A DNA stretch of 64,000 bases from Zasmidium citrigriseum (Eukaryota; Ascomycota; Dothideomycetes; Mycosphaerellales; Mycosphaerellaceae), in contig NHNW01000071.1 in the NCBI GenBank assembly GCA_002786025.1, forward strand, positions 124,001-188,000, in the 5' to 3' direction. Shown here piece after piece: positions 18,323-27,552 of the stretch (the stretch's first letter is position 1; the number at the start of each line of letters is the position of its first letter). A program made the position numbers and the translations under genes. The notes beneath the pieces are model-generated. The model made no database searches. It was not told the origin of the DNA and saw nothing but the letters and a program-made list of their open reading frames with translations.

Positions 18323-20776
18323 ATGAGTCGCACCAACTTCGGAGGGCCGAAGCTACCTCGCACCCTTCTGGACCAGGTACAGGGCGGCCGCGTATCGAAA
18401 GGCCGGAAGGAACTATCGCGAAAAGACCGTCGGCAACAGGAGCGTCGGAGCAAGAAGCAGAGCCATGGACAATCATTTGCTCAGCGTATGGGACCCGTGG
18501 AGAGCGACGAGGAGTCTGACGAGGAGAGACCCGTGAAGTCGGCAGTCCCAAAGAGAGACGCGAAGCCCACGAAGTCGATCCTGAAGCGCCCATCTCCCCC
18601 GAAGGACGAGTCAAGCGAGGAGGGAAGCGAAGATGAAGAGCCGGCAGCGCCTGTGGTATCAAGAGCAGTGAGGTCGAAGCTGGAAGACGATGATGCGGAG
18701 ATCGCTGCGCTGGAGAAGAAACTTGGGATGAAAAAGAAGAAATCGAAGAAGACAGGTGATGCAGAGCTGGACTGGCTTGTGTACGGCTCTGATGGGGAAG
18801 ACGAGAACAGAAGCAAGAGAAAGAGACCGGAAGATGACGAGTGGTTGCAGAGCAAGAGACGGAAGGCCAAAAAGGACGAGCATCCGTCGTCAGAGGATGA
18901 GGAAGATGACCTGTCTTTTGAGGAAGACGAAGAGGAGGAAGACGACGATCTTGGAGACCTGGAGAATCCATTCTCAGAAGATGAAGTATCAGAAGGCGAC
19001 GAAGACGCCTTCGAAGGGTTTGATGAAGACGAATCTGAGGACGAGCCAGCTCCGGCCAAACAAAAAGAGAATCCCTACGTTGCACCGGTATCAAAGGATG
19101 CGCAGCCTGCGAAATACATACCACCGTCCCTGCAAAAACCATCTGGGAACGAGGAAGAAGAGCTGAAGCAGCTACGACGACAGATCCAGGGTCAACTGAA
19201 CAGATTGTCAGAAGCGAACATGCTCTCGATACTACAATCTATGCGGGACTTCTACACGAAGAATGCCCGTCAACATGTCACATCACTGCTGATTGAACTT
19301 TTGGTCAACCTGGTGTGCGATCCCTCCGTCTTGAACGATACCTTCCTGATCCTCCACGCTGGTTTTGCCGCAGCAGTGTACAGAACGGTCGGTATTGACT
19401 TTGGCGCCCAGCTGCTGGAAAGCCTTGTTTTGTCCTTCGATACATACTACAAGATCGCGGCAGAGGGAAAGCAGGCTTTGAATCTGATGGCTTTCCTCTC
19501 CAATCTGTACGCATTCCAGGTTGTCGGGAGCGAGATTATGTTCGATGACATCCGGATGCTACTCGACAAAGACCACTTCTCCGAAACGTCCACCGAGCTC
19601 CTGCTACGAGTCATACGAATGTCTGGGACGCAGCTTCGACAAGATGATCCCTCAGCCTTGAAGGACATTGTGCTTCTCTTGAACAAGACTGTCTCCGCCA
19701 TCGGACAGGAGAGCGTGTCTGTCAGGACCAAGTTCATGATCGAAACGATACACGACCTAAAGAACAACCGCATGAAGACTGGCGTTTCTGCTTCTGCGCT
19801 GACAGCCGAGCACATGCAGAGGATGAAAAAGACACTCGGCTCTGTCAAGAGCCCGAAGGTCACCGAGCCGCTGCGCATTGGGTTGGCCGATATCCGCGAC
19901 AGTGACAAGAAGGGCAAGTGGTGGCTCGTGGGTGCCAGCTGGAAGGACCCAGCAAAGATGGCAGGAAATGTGCCTGAGCCGACTCCCACTCAATCGAACG
20001 ATGATGCAGAAAACGAGAGTGGCTCTGACAGCGACGTCGACCTCGACAGAGTGGCACGAGCTCAAGGCATGAACACAGACGTGCGTCGTGCGATCTTCGT
20101 GGCTGTCACAGGAGCCGTCGACTACACACACGCTCACATGCGGGTCATGAAGCTCAACTTGAAAAACAAACAGCTCATCGAAGTCCCTCGAGTGCTCGTA
20201 CACTGTATCGGTGCTGAGCCAGTCTACAACCACTTCTACACCCTCGTCGCAACCAAGTTCTGCGGTGACCATAAGCTTCGCAAAGCATACCACTTCGCAC
20301 TGCTCGACATCTTTCGACGCATGGGCGAGACAAAAGATGGCGAAGACGACGATGAAGACGATGGTGAGGAAGAGATGAGCGTGCGGAAGATCTGCAACAT
20401 CGCCAAGATGTACGCCACACTCATCGCCGAAGGTCTCCTGCAAATCACCATCCTCAAGACTCTCGATTTCGGCGGCCTGAAGCACAAGACCCGGATCTTC
20501 GTGGAGGCTCTACTTACATCCTCGTTCTTGGCGTTGCGCAAGAAGGCACACAAAGACGGCTACGAGAAAGCTGCCAAGGAAGCCTTCGCACAGGCGCATG
20601 GAGTACCGGATATGATTACGGGCCTGAAGTACTATCTGGAGAACATCATACCGGACAGTGAGGTTGCTGCCAGCAAGAAAGAGAAGAAAATCATTCGCAC
20701 GGGTTGTGAGTACGCTGTTGAGGCATTGGAGGAGAAGAAGGTGGTTGTTCCTGTTGAAGACGAGCTTTCTGAATAG
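18323..20776 (+). CDS. SGD1: SGD1/NOM1-family nucleolar MIF4G protein
   Basis: An intronless 817-residue nucleolar protein of the Sgd1/NOM1 family, needed for small-subunit ribosome assembly in yeast. Residues 1-45 are basic and carry the conserved opening. Residues 50-260 are extremely acidic and lysine-rich, a usual feature. A MIF4G domain spans about residues 275-490 (LNRLSEANMLSILQSMRDFY, LNDTFLILHAGFAAAVYRTVG). A C-terminal MA3 domain spans about 585-720 (DVRRAIFVAVTGAVDYTHAH, HFALLDIFRRMGE). The length matches the family. The start at 18323 directly precedes the conserved N-terminus. It is divergent from SRP14, so two housekeeping genes appear to share an upstream region. Confidence 0.93.
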   Translation: MSRTNFGGPKLPRTLLDQVQGGRVSKGRKELSRKDRRQQERRSKKQSHGQSFAQRMGPVESDEESDEERPVKSAVPKRDAKPTKSILKRPSPPKDESSEEGSEDEEPAAPVVSRAVRSKLEDDDAEIAALEKKLGMKKKKSKKTGDAELDWLVYGSDGEDENRSKRKRPEDDEWLQSKRRKAKKDEHPSSEDEEDDLSFEEDEEEEDDDLGDLENPFSEDEVSEGDEDAFEGFDEDESEDEPAPAKQKENPYVAPVSKDAQPAKYIPPSLQKPSGNEEEELKQLRRQIQGQLNRLSEANMLSILQSMRDFYTKNARQHVTSLLIELLVNLVCDPSVLNDTFLILHAGFAAAVYRTVGIDFGAQLLESLVLSFDTYYKIAAEGKQALNLMAFLSNLYAFQVVGSEIMFDDIRMLLDKDHFSETSTELLLRVIRMSGTQLRQDDPSALKDIVLLLNKTVSAIGQESVSVRTKFMIETIHDLKNNRMKTGVSASALTAEHMQRMKKTLGSVKSPKVTEPLRIGLADIRDSDKKGKWWLVGASWKDPAKMAGNVPEPTPTQSNDDAENESGSDSDVDLDRVARAQGMNTDVRRAIFVAVTGAVDYTHAHMRVMKLNLKNKQLIEVPRVLVHCIGAEPVYNHFYTLVATKFCGDHKLRKAYHFALLDIFRRMGETKDGEDDDEDDGEEEMSVRKICNIAKMYATLIAEGLLQITILKTLDFGGLKHKTRIFVEALLTSSFLALRKKAHKDGYEKAAKEAFAQAHGVPDMITGLKYYLENIIPDSEVAASKKEKKIIRTGCEYAVEALEEKKVVVPVEDELSE

Positions 20777-21124
20777 ATCACGGAACCATTCCCGTCGTCT
20801 ACAACTTTTCAGCAATACCACGAACTGCGTCGGCATCCACGAGGAAAGCCTCCCGGCAATCTTCGAATTATCAAAGTTGTCGCAGGTATACAGCCAAGTG
20901 CGTCCAACACCCACATTCCAGCTTTCCATCAAAGGATTCTTTGTTCATTATTCCACCAACCAAGCACCATCCGCTTTGGAGATGTCATCGCCGGATCCGG
21001 CGACACATTGTCGCATTGTTCTTTATTCTGCTGAAGCTCATAGGGTCAAGATGGTATCTCTCCGATTTTCATCGTCCATTCCTCGGACGACCGGACAATC
21101 TCAGACTGAGAGTGCATCGCAACA
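20777..21124. other. Short intergenic region
   Basis: This is the 3' flank of SGD1 and the promoter and leader of the CTD-like gene. Nothing specific is recognisable. Confidence 0.45.
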
Positions 21125-24100
21125 ATGCCTTGGTGGAACCCCTTCTCTTGGGGCGCTGCTCCAGCCGAAGACGATGAAACGATTAGCAGTGAAGAACCAG
21201 AATCACTCGAAGATCCCGAAGAACCTGAAGAACCCGAAGAAATCGAACCCGACGTCGCAGATATCGACCCCGAAGAGGAAGCAGCACCCGAGGATGAAAT
21301 CGTGGATGAAGACGTCGACCTTATTCCTGGCCCATCTGATGACGAGGACGAGATCCCTGGCATGCAACCAGAACTGAACTCTCCTGGATCCGCCCCAGCG
21401 ACGCCAACAGACCCAGTCGAACTCCCTCGCTCACCCGTCGTTACTCGCTCGCGAAGTTCGCCGGGATTCGTCCCAAAGTCTCCACCATTTATTCCAAAGT
21501 CACCTGTCCGCCAAACCCCACCACGACGAACACCAACACCACGGACCATGGCTGACTTGATCTCGCCGGGGTACGATCCAGGCTCGCCTACATACCCTCG
21601 AACGTCGCCGCAACCCTCAAACAGAATCGCTCCCACTTCGCCTCAGTATGATCCACCCTCTCCCCAGTCGCCCCCGTCTGCTCGGACGTCGCCACCTTCT
21701 CAGCCTCACCCGTCTCCTGGCTATATACCCTATTCGCCTCAGTATGATCCAACGTCTCCTCCACAGTCGCCTCCTTATACTCGGACCTCGCCACCCCCTC
21801 GCCCTTCGCCTAGCTACAATCGCGGTCCCACTTCACCTACCTATGCTCCCGCTTCGCCGATTTACGATCCAATTTCGCCAAACTACAATCCTGTTTCGCC
21901 AAACTACGATCCGGTGTCGCCAAATCATGATCCAGTCTCGCCAAACTTCGATCCTATTTCTCCAATCCACGACCCTATTTCACCAAACTACAATCCCGAT
22001 TCGCCAGACTACCAGTTCTACAACCCCGTCTCGCCGGTCTACAATCCACAGACACCGCCTCGACGTGGAGCAGTACGCCCCGAGCAAAATGAATCGCCTG
22101 AGTATGCGGTTGGGTCTCCTCGTGTCACCAGATCCCGAACCAGATCGCCACGAACGCCACCGAGTCGGACGGGTCTCATTGACATGAATTTACCGGATTA
22201 CACGGAAAACGGCGAGATGGATTTCGGACCTATGCCTACTACGAGTGAGATTGAACGCGGTTTCGGCCGTGATACTCACCCTGCGCGCAGGAGTCTGGAT
22301 GAGCAGTTGGATTTTCCGAGCGTTGAGCGGAGACCTATCACACCTCCTAGTCTTTCCGAACAAGAACTCGCAGAACTCTATGACCAGGTGGAGCAGAGTG
22401 TTCTCCCGGAACGCGGACCCTACTACGAAGAAGCTGCTCAGGGTTACCGACATGCCATTGTGGAGGTCAACGGAGAAGAATTCCTGTACGAGATCGATAT
22501 GACTGGTCATACCCTCACAATGCCGCCGAGAGCGGAATGGGACGCTCTTTTCCGCTCTGGTGCAGTTGCGGTTGTGCCACGGGTGGTAGTGAACGATGAC
22601 ATTCGGTCTGCACGGCAGCCCGCTCAGGGCGAGCAGTCCGAGTCTGATGTGCGCAGCGTCGAGAGAGACAATGCGACTGACAGTGGCGGACTTGGCCCCT
22701 ATCATGTAGAGGCGGCCCGGGGAGAGCGATACTTTAGGATATATGTGGATGGGATGGACTTTGTGTACGAGATCGATGCGAATGGCTATTTCGTGAGGGT
22801 TGTACCTCCAGGGGAGTGGGATTACCTGTTTGGCCCTGGCCAAATCCCGCGACCGATAGGGACCGTTGGCAGTACTGCGGCGCAAGGGGACGTCTGGGCT
22901 GCGCGACAGCCTCTCGAGGTTTTTGATGATGAGGAGGAGGAGGAGGATGACGAGCATGAGAATGAGCCGCGATCCCCGCAAGGGGGTGAATCGCCTACCG
23001 AGGAAGACAAACTGCGGTACGGAGAGGACGAGGAAGAAGAGGATCCGGAGGAACGCGCAAGGAGGAAGAAGAGGGCGCGCCAGTTCCACGATGTTGTGGA
23101 CGAGCGCGATTTGGACGAAGACGAATTGCGGGACCTGGACGCAATCATGAACGACACCGCGCGGGACCAGGAAGGAGACCAAGATGACGAGCCCCCAAGG
23201 AGGTATCCACGGAGGAGACGAGACCCTATCGATACCATGTTCCCCAATGAAGACGACGATGACCTTTTCAATCAAGCAGACGACGCAGCACCAGAAGATG
23301 ATGAGGACTACGAGGAGCCCCCACGACGGTCAACTCGGAGACGACGTCTTCCACGTGCGTTTCTTGACAGCGATGAGGAAGGCACGACTCCCGCTGCTGC
23401 GGACCTGCCAAGTCCTTCGGACTCAGGCTCTGATACTACAGACTCTGATCCTTCGGAGTATGATTCTGAGGATGATGATGGTGATAATGAGGATTCGGAC
23501 GATGATGACGACAATGGCGGCGACGGCTTGCCCCCGTCTTCTGGAGGCCAGGATGCGGACGATGATGAGGATCCTGAAGAGGAGCAGGATCCTGAAGACG
23601 AGCCTCCCCAAGAGGATGAAGACGACGTCGATGCCATTGACGAGAGCCAAGATCAGACCAACACCGGACGAATCAACTTTGGAATCCTCGAACGCTCACC
23701 ATACGCAAGGAACAACTTCATCGTCTCCACCTTCGAACCCGCACTTACCTGGTTACTCGCACGCGGATACACCATAGTCCAAGCCTGGAACTTCATCGCC
23801 GGTCTCTTCGACGACAACGTCGACAACTATGACCTCTACGACAAACCCTGCGACAGCTACATGTTCTTGGCACCAGATGATCGGATAGAAAATTTGCAGA
23901 ACTTCATCCTCCATGAAACCACGACCATCGGCACGAATCGTCTACACGTCCAGCGACGGTACCAAGAGTCGTGCGCTCGCGTTCGAAAAATCGTCGCCTA
24001 CAGCAATCATCCATACGCTGCCGACCTTGCGTTTGTGTATGGCGCTTTAATGAGAGACGGCTACGATCCTGGTTTCATCTATTACCAGCAGCAGAAACTG

Positions 24101-24937
24101 GACAGGCCTTTTGGAGGCCGTGCCGACTTGGCCACGGCCCTGAATGATCTTGTTCGTGGTATGTCTCCCTACGAAGCTCTGCTCGCCCTTTCTGGAGAGG
24201 GATATAGCGAGGTGGAAAGACTGGCAGAGTTTGCTGCTGCGAACGCTACTCCTCGATCACCCAGGAGCCCAGCGCGGTCTCGAGGCTCGCCACAGCGTCC
24301 TCCCTCGTCGCAGACGTTTGGTCGATCACCGTCCTTCCGTCCATCGCCGGGACCGTCATATCACAGTCCAATCTCAGGACGCTCACCAACGTCACCACGC
24401 CGCTCCCCAACATCTCCGCTGCGCAGGTCTCCAACATCACCACGCCGCTCCCCAACAACCCGCCTCACTCCCCGAACCCCACCTCCAACAGCAACCCACC
24501 CAGCCCCAGCAGGCCCAGCACCCCCCTACCCAATCCCCCCACCACCCCTCTCCTTCACCCCGACATCCTCCTACGCACCCTCCGCAGCAAACACGCCAAC
24601 CTCCCTCGGCGCCCCCCTAACCCCCGCCGGTTTCGACGAGTTCATGACGCTCAACCGTCCTCGCACGACAAAGAAACAGCAATCCCGCTTCAAAGACTAT
24701 CGGGTTCAGAAAGTCGATCCGTTGCGGTATCAGAATCGATTGTACACGCCGAGACGGTTGCCGAATACGCCGACGAAGAGTCATTTGCCTCCTAGTCCTA
24801 GACGAAGGGGACCGAAGCCGACGAAGTGTGAGGCTTGTGGGAGGGCGTTTCGGCCGAGGAAGAAGAAGGCTGCGAGTGAGAATGTGACGGCACCGAGGAG
24901 GAGTGGACGGGTTAGGAAGGCGCCGGAGAGGCTTTAG
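21125..24937 (+). CDS. Acidic 1270-residue protein with RNA polymerase II CTD-like heptads
   Basis: I do not recognise a named family. The N-terminus is acidic (residues 1-90). Residues about 140-312 carry SP-rich repeats that settle into an exact seven-residue register, YDPISPN, YNPVSPN, YDPVSPN, HDPVSPN and so on, matching the Y-x-P-x-S-P-x plan of the RPB1 CTD. Two copies of a roughly 50-residue module follow, at about 428-490 and 523-580, sharing the core FLYEIDMTG / FVYEIDANG and an EWD-x-LF end. A long acidic Asp/Glu region comes next, then a folded-looking block (about 855-1040), a second SP-rich repeat region with RRSPTSP units (1040-1130), and a basic tail with KCEACGRAF. No polymerase domain is present. 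The start at 21125 gives MPWWNPFSW; the frame has no intron. Confidence 0.75.
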   Translation: MPWWNPFSWGAAPAEDDETISSEEPESLEDPEEPEEPEEIEPDVADIDPEEEAAPEDEIVDEDVDLIPGPSDDEDEIPGMQPELNSPGSAPATPTDPVELPRSPVVTRSRSSPGFVPKSPPFIPKSPVRQTPPRRTPTPRTMADLISPGYDPGSPTYPRTSPQPSNRIAPTSPQYDPPSPQSPPSARTSPPSQPHPSPGYIPYSPQYDPTSPPQSPPYTRTSPPPRPSPSYNRGPTSPTYAPASPIYDPISPNYNPVSPNYDPVSPNHDPVSPNFDPISPIHDPISPNYNPDSPDYQFYNPVSPVYNPQTPPRRGAVRPEQNESPEYAVGSPRVTRSRTRSPRTPPSRTGLIDMNLPDYTENGEMDFGPMPTTSEIERGFGRDTHPARRSLDEQLDFPSVERRPITPPSLSEQELAELYDQVEQSVLPERGPYYEEAAQGYRHAIVEVNGEEFLYEIDMTGHTLTMPPRAEWDALFRSGAVAVVPRVVVNDDIRSARQPAQGEQSESDVRSVERDNATDSGGLGPYHVEAARGERYFRIYVDGMDFVYEIDANGYFVRVVPPGEWDYLFGPGQIPRPIGTVGSTAAQGDVWAARQPLEVFDDEEEEEDDEHENEPRSPQGGESPTEEDKLRYGEDEEEEDPEERARRKKRARQFHDVVDERDLDEDELRDLDAIMNDTARDQEGDQDDEPPRRYPRRRRDPIDTMFPNEDDDDLFNQADDAAPEDDEDYEEPPRRSTRRRRLPRAFLDSDEEGTTPAAADLPSPSDSGSDTTDSDPSEYDSEDDDGDNEDSDDDDDNGGDGLPPSSGGQDADDDEDPEEEQDPEDEPPQEDEDDVDAIDESQDQTNTGRINFGILERSPYARNNFIVSTFEPALTWLLARGYTIVQAWNFIAGLFDDNVDNYDLYDKPCDSYMFLAPDDRIENLQNFILHETTTIGTNRLHVQRRYQESCARVRKIVAYSNHPYAADLAFVYGALMRDGYDPGFIYYQQQKLDRPFGGRADLATALNDLVRGMSPYEALLALSGEGYSEVERLAEFAAANATPRSPRSPARSRGSPQRPPSSQTFGRSPSFRPSPGPSYHSPISGRSPTSPRRSPTSPLRRSPTSPRRSPTTRLTPRTPPPTATHPAPAGPAPPYPIPPPPLSFTPTSSYAPSAANTPTSLGAPLTPAGFDEFMTLNRPRTTKKQQSRFKDYRVQKVDPLRYQNRLYTPRRLPNTPTKSHLPPSPRRRGPKPTKCEACGRAFRPRKKKAASENVTAPRRSGRVRKAPERL
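21842..22059 (+). repeat. CTD-like heptad array
   Basis: Eight consecutive seven-residue units in perfect register from YAPASPI to YNPDSPD, then after a three-residue slip two more (YNPVSPV, YNPQTPP). Less regular units with YDPxSP spacing start near 21570. The DNA is degenerate at third positions, so this is an established protein repeat and not a recent microsatellite. Confidence 0.85.
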
Positions 24938-25355
24938 GGTGTGATCTAATGAGAAAAGAAAAGCAGTGTAGTTTCAGAAAGTCGTTTGTTCTCCTTCAAT
25001 CGCTAGTGTCGCCTTCCTATCTCACACCACCACCGCGATATACCTTGCAGACTGCCGTGCGACACGTGAGACTTTCCCTGGGCAAGAACTTGTGAAACGG
25101 ATCTCCAATATGGATGGATGTCATTTTTCAGCATCTTGGACTACACAGTTCTCTTGCAGCCCAATACTAACTCGTGGAATTCCACCGCATGTCAAGTCGA
25201 CCGTACAATCATGCAAGTTACAAGCTTGAGAGGGAAATCTAGACCGGCAGAGATGTCTCCTGAAAGGTACAAATCTGTCGTAAAGCGTATATCAACATCC
25301 TAGATCATCCAAAACGTCCAATGTCCAAACGCCATGCCCTCAAAACTCTCAGACA
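24938..25355. other. Intergenic region between convergent genes
   Basis: 3' flanks of the CTD-like gene and the FKBP-STIMATE gene. No gene or repeat is seen. Confidence 0.5.
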
Positions 25356-26906
25356 CTAATCATCCTTCGGACTCCCCTTCCCACTGCCCTCGCCATTCCT
25401 CCTCTCAGGATAACCAGAAATAGGCACGGGATCAGCCTCCTTAATCCCCCTCACCTCCCCCTCCCCAATCTCATCACTCCCCTTCCCCCGTGCCTCCACA
25501 ACCTCCTCCCCCAACATCCTCCTCCTCTCCTCATCCTCGTCATCCTCCGCAACCTGCTCATAGCCTTCGCCTTCGCCCTTCTTCTTATCCATGATAAAGT
25601 TATCAATAATCCAGTACTGTACGGCGTTCATCGCGAGCGGGAATATAAAAAGCGCGAAAGTGACTTGCAGGGCTTCGTTTCCTTCGGTCCAGCGGAGGGC
25701 CCAGTCGCCGATCCAGGGGAGGAAAGGCATGGCGAGGAAGAGGAAGAAGACGAACAGTTTCATGAAGACGAGGCCGATGCAGTAGATGAGGAGTTGTTTG
25801 AGGTACCATTGGACGCGGGCGGGCGAGCCGTAGTTGCCGGATTTTATGGATTCGGGCGGGTTGGCGAGGGGGGTGCGGAGGAAGAGGGCGTGGAGGATTT
25901 TGAGGAGGAGGTAGAGGACGGGCACGCCGATAGTGGTCTAGAAGATCAGTTAGTACGATCTCGTCAACGAAAGTGACTGCAAAACTTACGTCAATGCCCA
26001 AGTTCAGCAGGTAGAAAGAGCATGGGTTTGGCGAACGGCCCTGTCCATCATCGGCAGCCCCCTTGGATGCCACATGAGCAGCAGCGTTCGCCATATCAAC
26101 GCTTCCCAACATGCTCATGGCGAGATTGATGACGTGGGTGAGCATAGATCCAAAGACCTGCTTGCTTACGTCGAAGAAGAAGATCTTCCATGGTCTCTTG
26201 GGCACTTCTCTCCATCGCTTCCACACCAAAGTGAGCAGTGCCAATGCCCCCAATGCACCTTGGACTAGCAAAGCAAAAGGACCCAGAAGATGGCAATGCG
26301 CTTGCTGGGGCGGTCCAGCTGTTGGCGCACCATCTGATGTTGCAGGCGCAGGATCCAAAAGGCTCTCTTTATCTTGAACCCCATCTTCATCCTCTTCTGC
26401 AGGCGGTGTAGCCGGCGCAGTAGCAATCGAAAACGCCCCCTCCTCACTCTGCGTCTCACTCGGCCCGGGCGGACTATCACTCAACTCCACAATATCAACC
26501 AACTTCGTCTCAAACACCAGCGTAGCCTTAGGCGGAATCGGCCCAGCCCCATAATCCCCATACCCCAGCTCCGGCGGGATGGTCAACTTCCTCGACTGCC
26601 CAATACACATGCCCATCAGCCCCTCGTCCCATCCTGCAATGACCTCGTGGGCGTCGAGGGTGAATTCAAAGGGCTTGCCGCGCTTGTAGCTCTCGTCGAA
26701 CTCGGAGCCGTCTGATTTGAGGGTGCCTTTGTAGTGCACGGCAATTTTGTCGTGGGAGCGGGTTGGGCGGTCGCAGACGACGGGGCCGCTGGTGTGTTCG
26801 ATTATGAGGCCGGAGGGGAGCGTTTCGGTCTTTTCGGCGGTGGTGAGGGTGGAGGCGAGGAGGNNNGGAGGATGAGGGAGGGCGGGAGGGCGCTGAGGGT
26901 GCGCAT
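25356..26906 (-). CDS. FKBP-type prolyl isomerase fused to a STIMATE-like membrane protein
   Basis: The 5' exon (26906-25990) begins with a hydrophobic signal-like segment, interrupted by three N bases. It continues into an FKBP domain: [47 protein letters not shown] and [10 protein letters not shown] preserve the FKBP pocket and resemble the ER-luminal FKBP2 group. The same open frame runs through an acidic linker without any Met into [32 protein letters not shown] and [13 protein letters not shown]. After a 52-base intron (25989-25938), exon 25937-25356 gives [16 protein letters not shown] and [17 protein letters not shown]. That second half is the STIMATE/TMEM110-like family, multi-pass ER or vacuolar membrane proteins. 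With exactly three N the signal peptide is out of frame by one base, so the true gap size differs. Two separate genes are possible only with an unseen start exon for the second half. Confidence 0.75.
26864..26866. other. Assembly gap of three N
   Basis: The only ambiguous bases in the window. They lie in the signal-peptide codons of the FKBP gene. Reading from the ATG at 26906 requires a base number of 3n+1 here, so three is a placeholder and not a measured length. Confidence 0.9.
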
Positions 26907-27552
26907 GGCGGTGGTATTTGGAGTGGTTTATTTCATGCGCGATGAGGTGAAGTCACGGTATCGCCGTTGTAGAGACGTTGTTGTAGCCGTGGAATGCTGC
27001 TGTCGGCCTTCGATAGCCGCGCCGGGCTGGAGGCGGAGGTGGAGTGATGTTGAGTGCTGTCGGCCTCCTTTGTTCCAACCAACAACCAACAATATCAATC
27101 AACGCCGTTCGAATATTGAAGAGGGAGATGAAGAGGGAAGACTGGGTTGTTAATGAAAGTGAATTGGTGGTGGATGATCAGGCGTCACGATTGCCTGCGC
27201 CCAGACCTGACCTGACCTCAGCTCCGACAACGTGCGCTAGCGAGCAGGTGGCGGTGCTGCGACTCGACCAAACGAACTCCGCCAACTTCTTGACGCTGAC
27301 ACCCAATCTTCATCCATTGGCACATCATCGAAAACACAGTCAGATGCATTTTCCGCCATCATTTCTGGCTGCGAAATGCCTTCGGAACGCGTGGAGACCG
27401 AGAGAATGATCAAACGCCACACGAACGCCGAAATTTGATGCCGTATTCCATCACCACGTGCAGTATATACACAACCGACTGGCCATCAAAAGAAATTACA
27501 CAAGACCACACACATCTCACAAACTCCATTAAAGCCCGCCATCCCCCCATGA
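26907..27552. other. Gene-free stretch
   Basis: Upstream flank of the FKBP gene and 3' flank of the alpha/beta hydrolase gene. I see no coding exon that I can support. Confidence 0.45.

Noticed and set aside
18036..19142. 368-codon minus-strand frame
   Set aside because: It mirrors the acidic, GA-rich coding strand of SGD1 and gives Ser/Arg/Pro-rich sequence without domains.
21550..22060. Heptads as part of RPB1, the largest polymerase II subunit
   Set aside because: No polymerase domain lies in the same frame or nearby, and the flanking modules are unrelated to RPB1.
22190..23275. 361-codon minus-strand frame
   Set aside because: Antisense to the acidic CTD-like protein; its hydrophobic look comes from reversed Asp/Glu codons.
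26734..27153. Plus-strand frame crossing the N gap
   Set aside because: It is antisense to the FKBP signal peptide region and depends on the arbitrary gap size.
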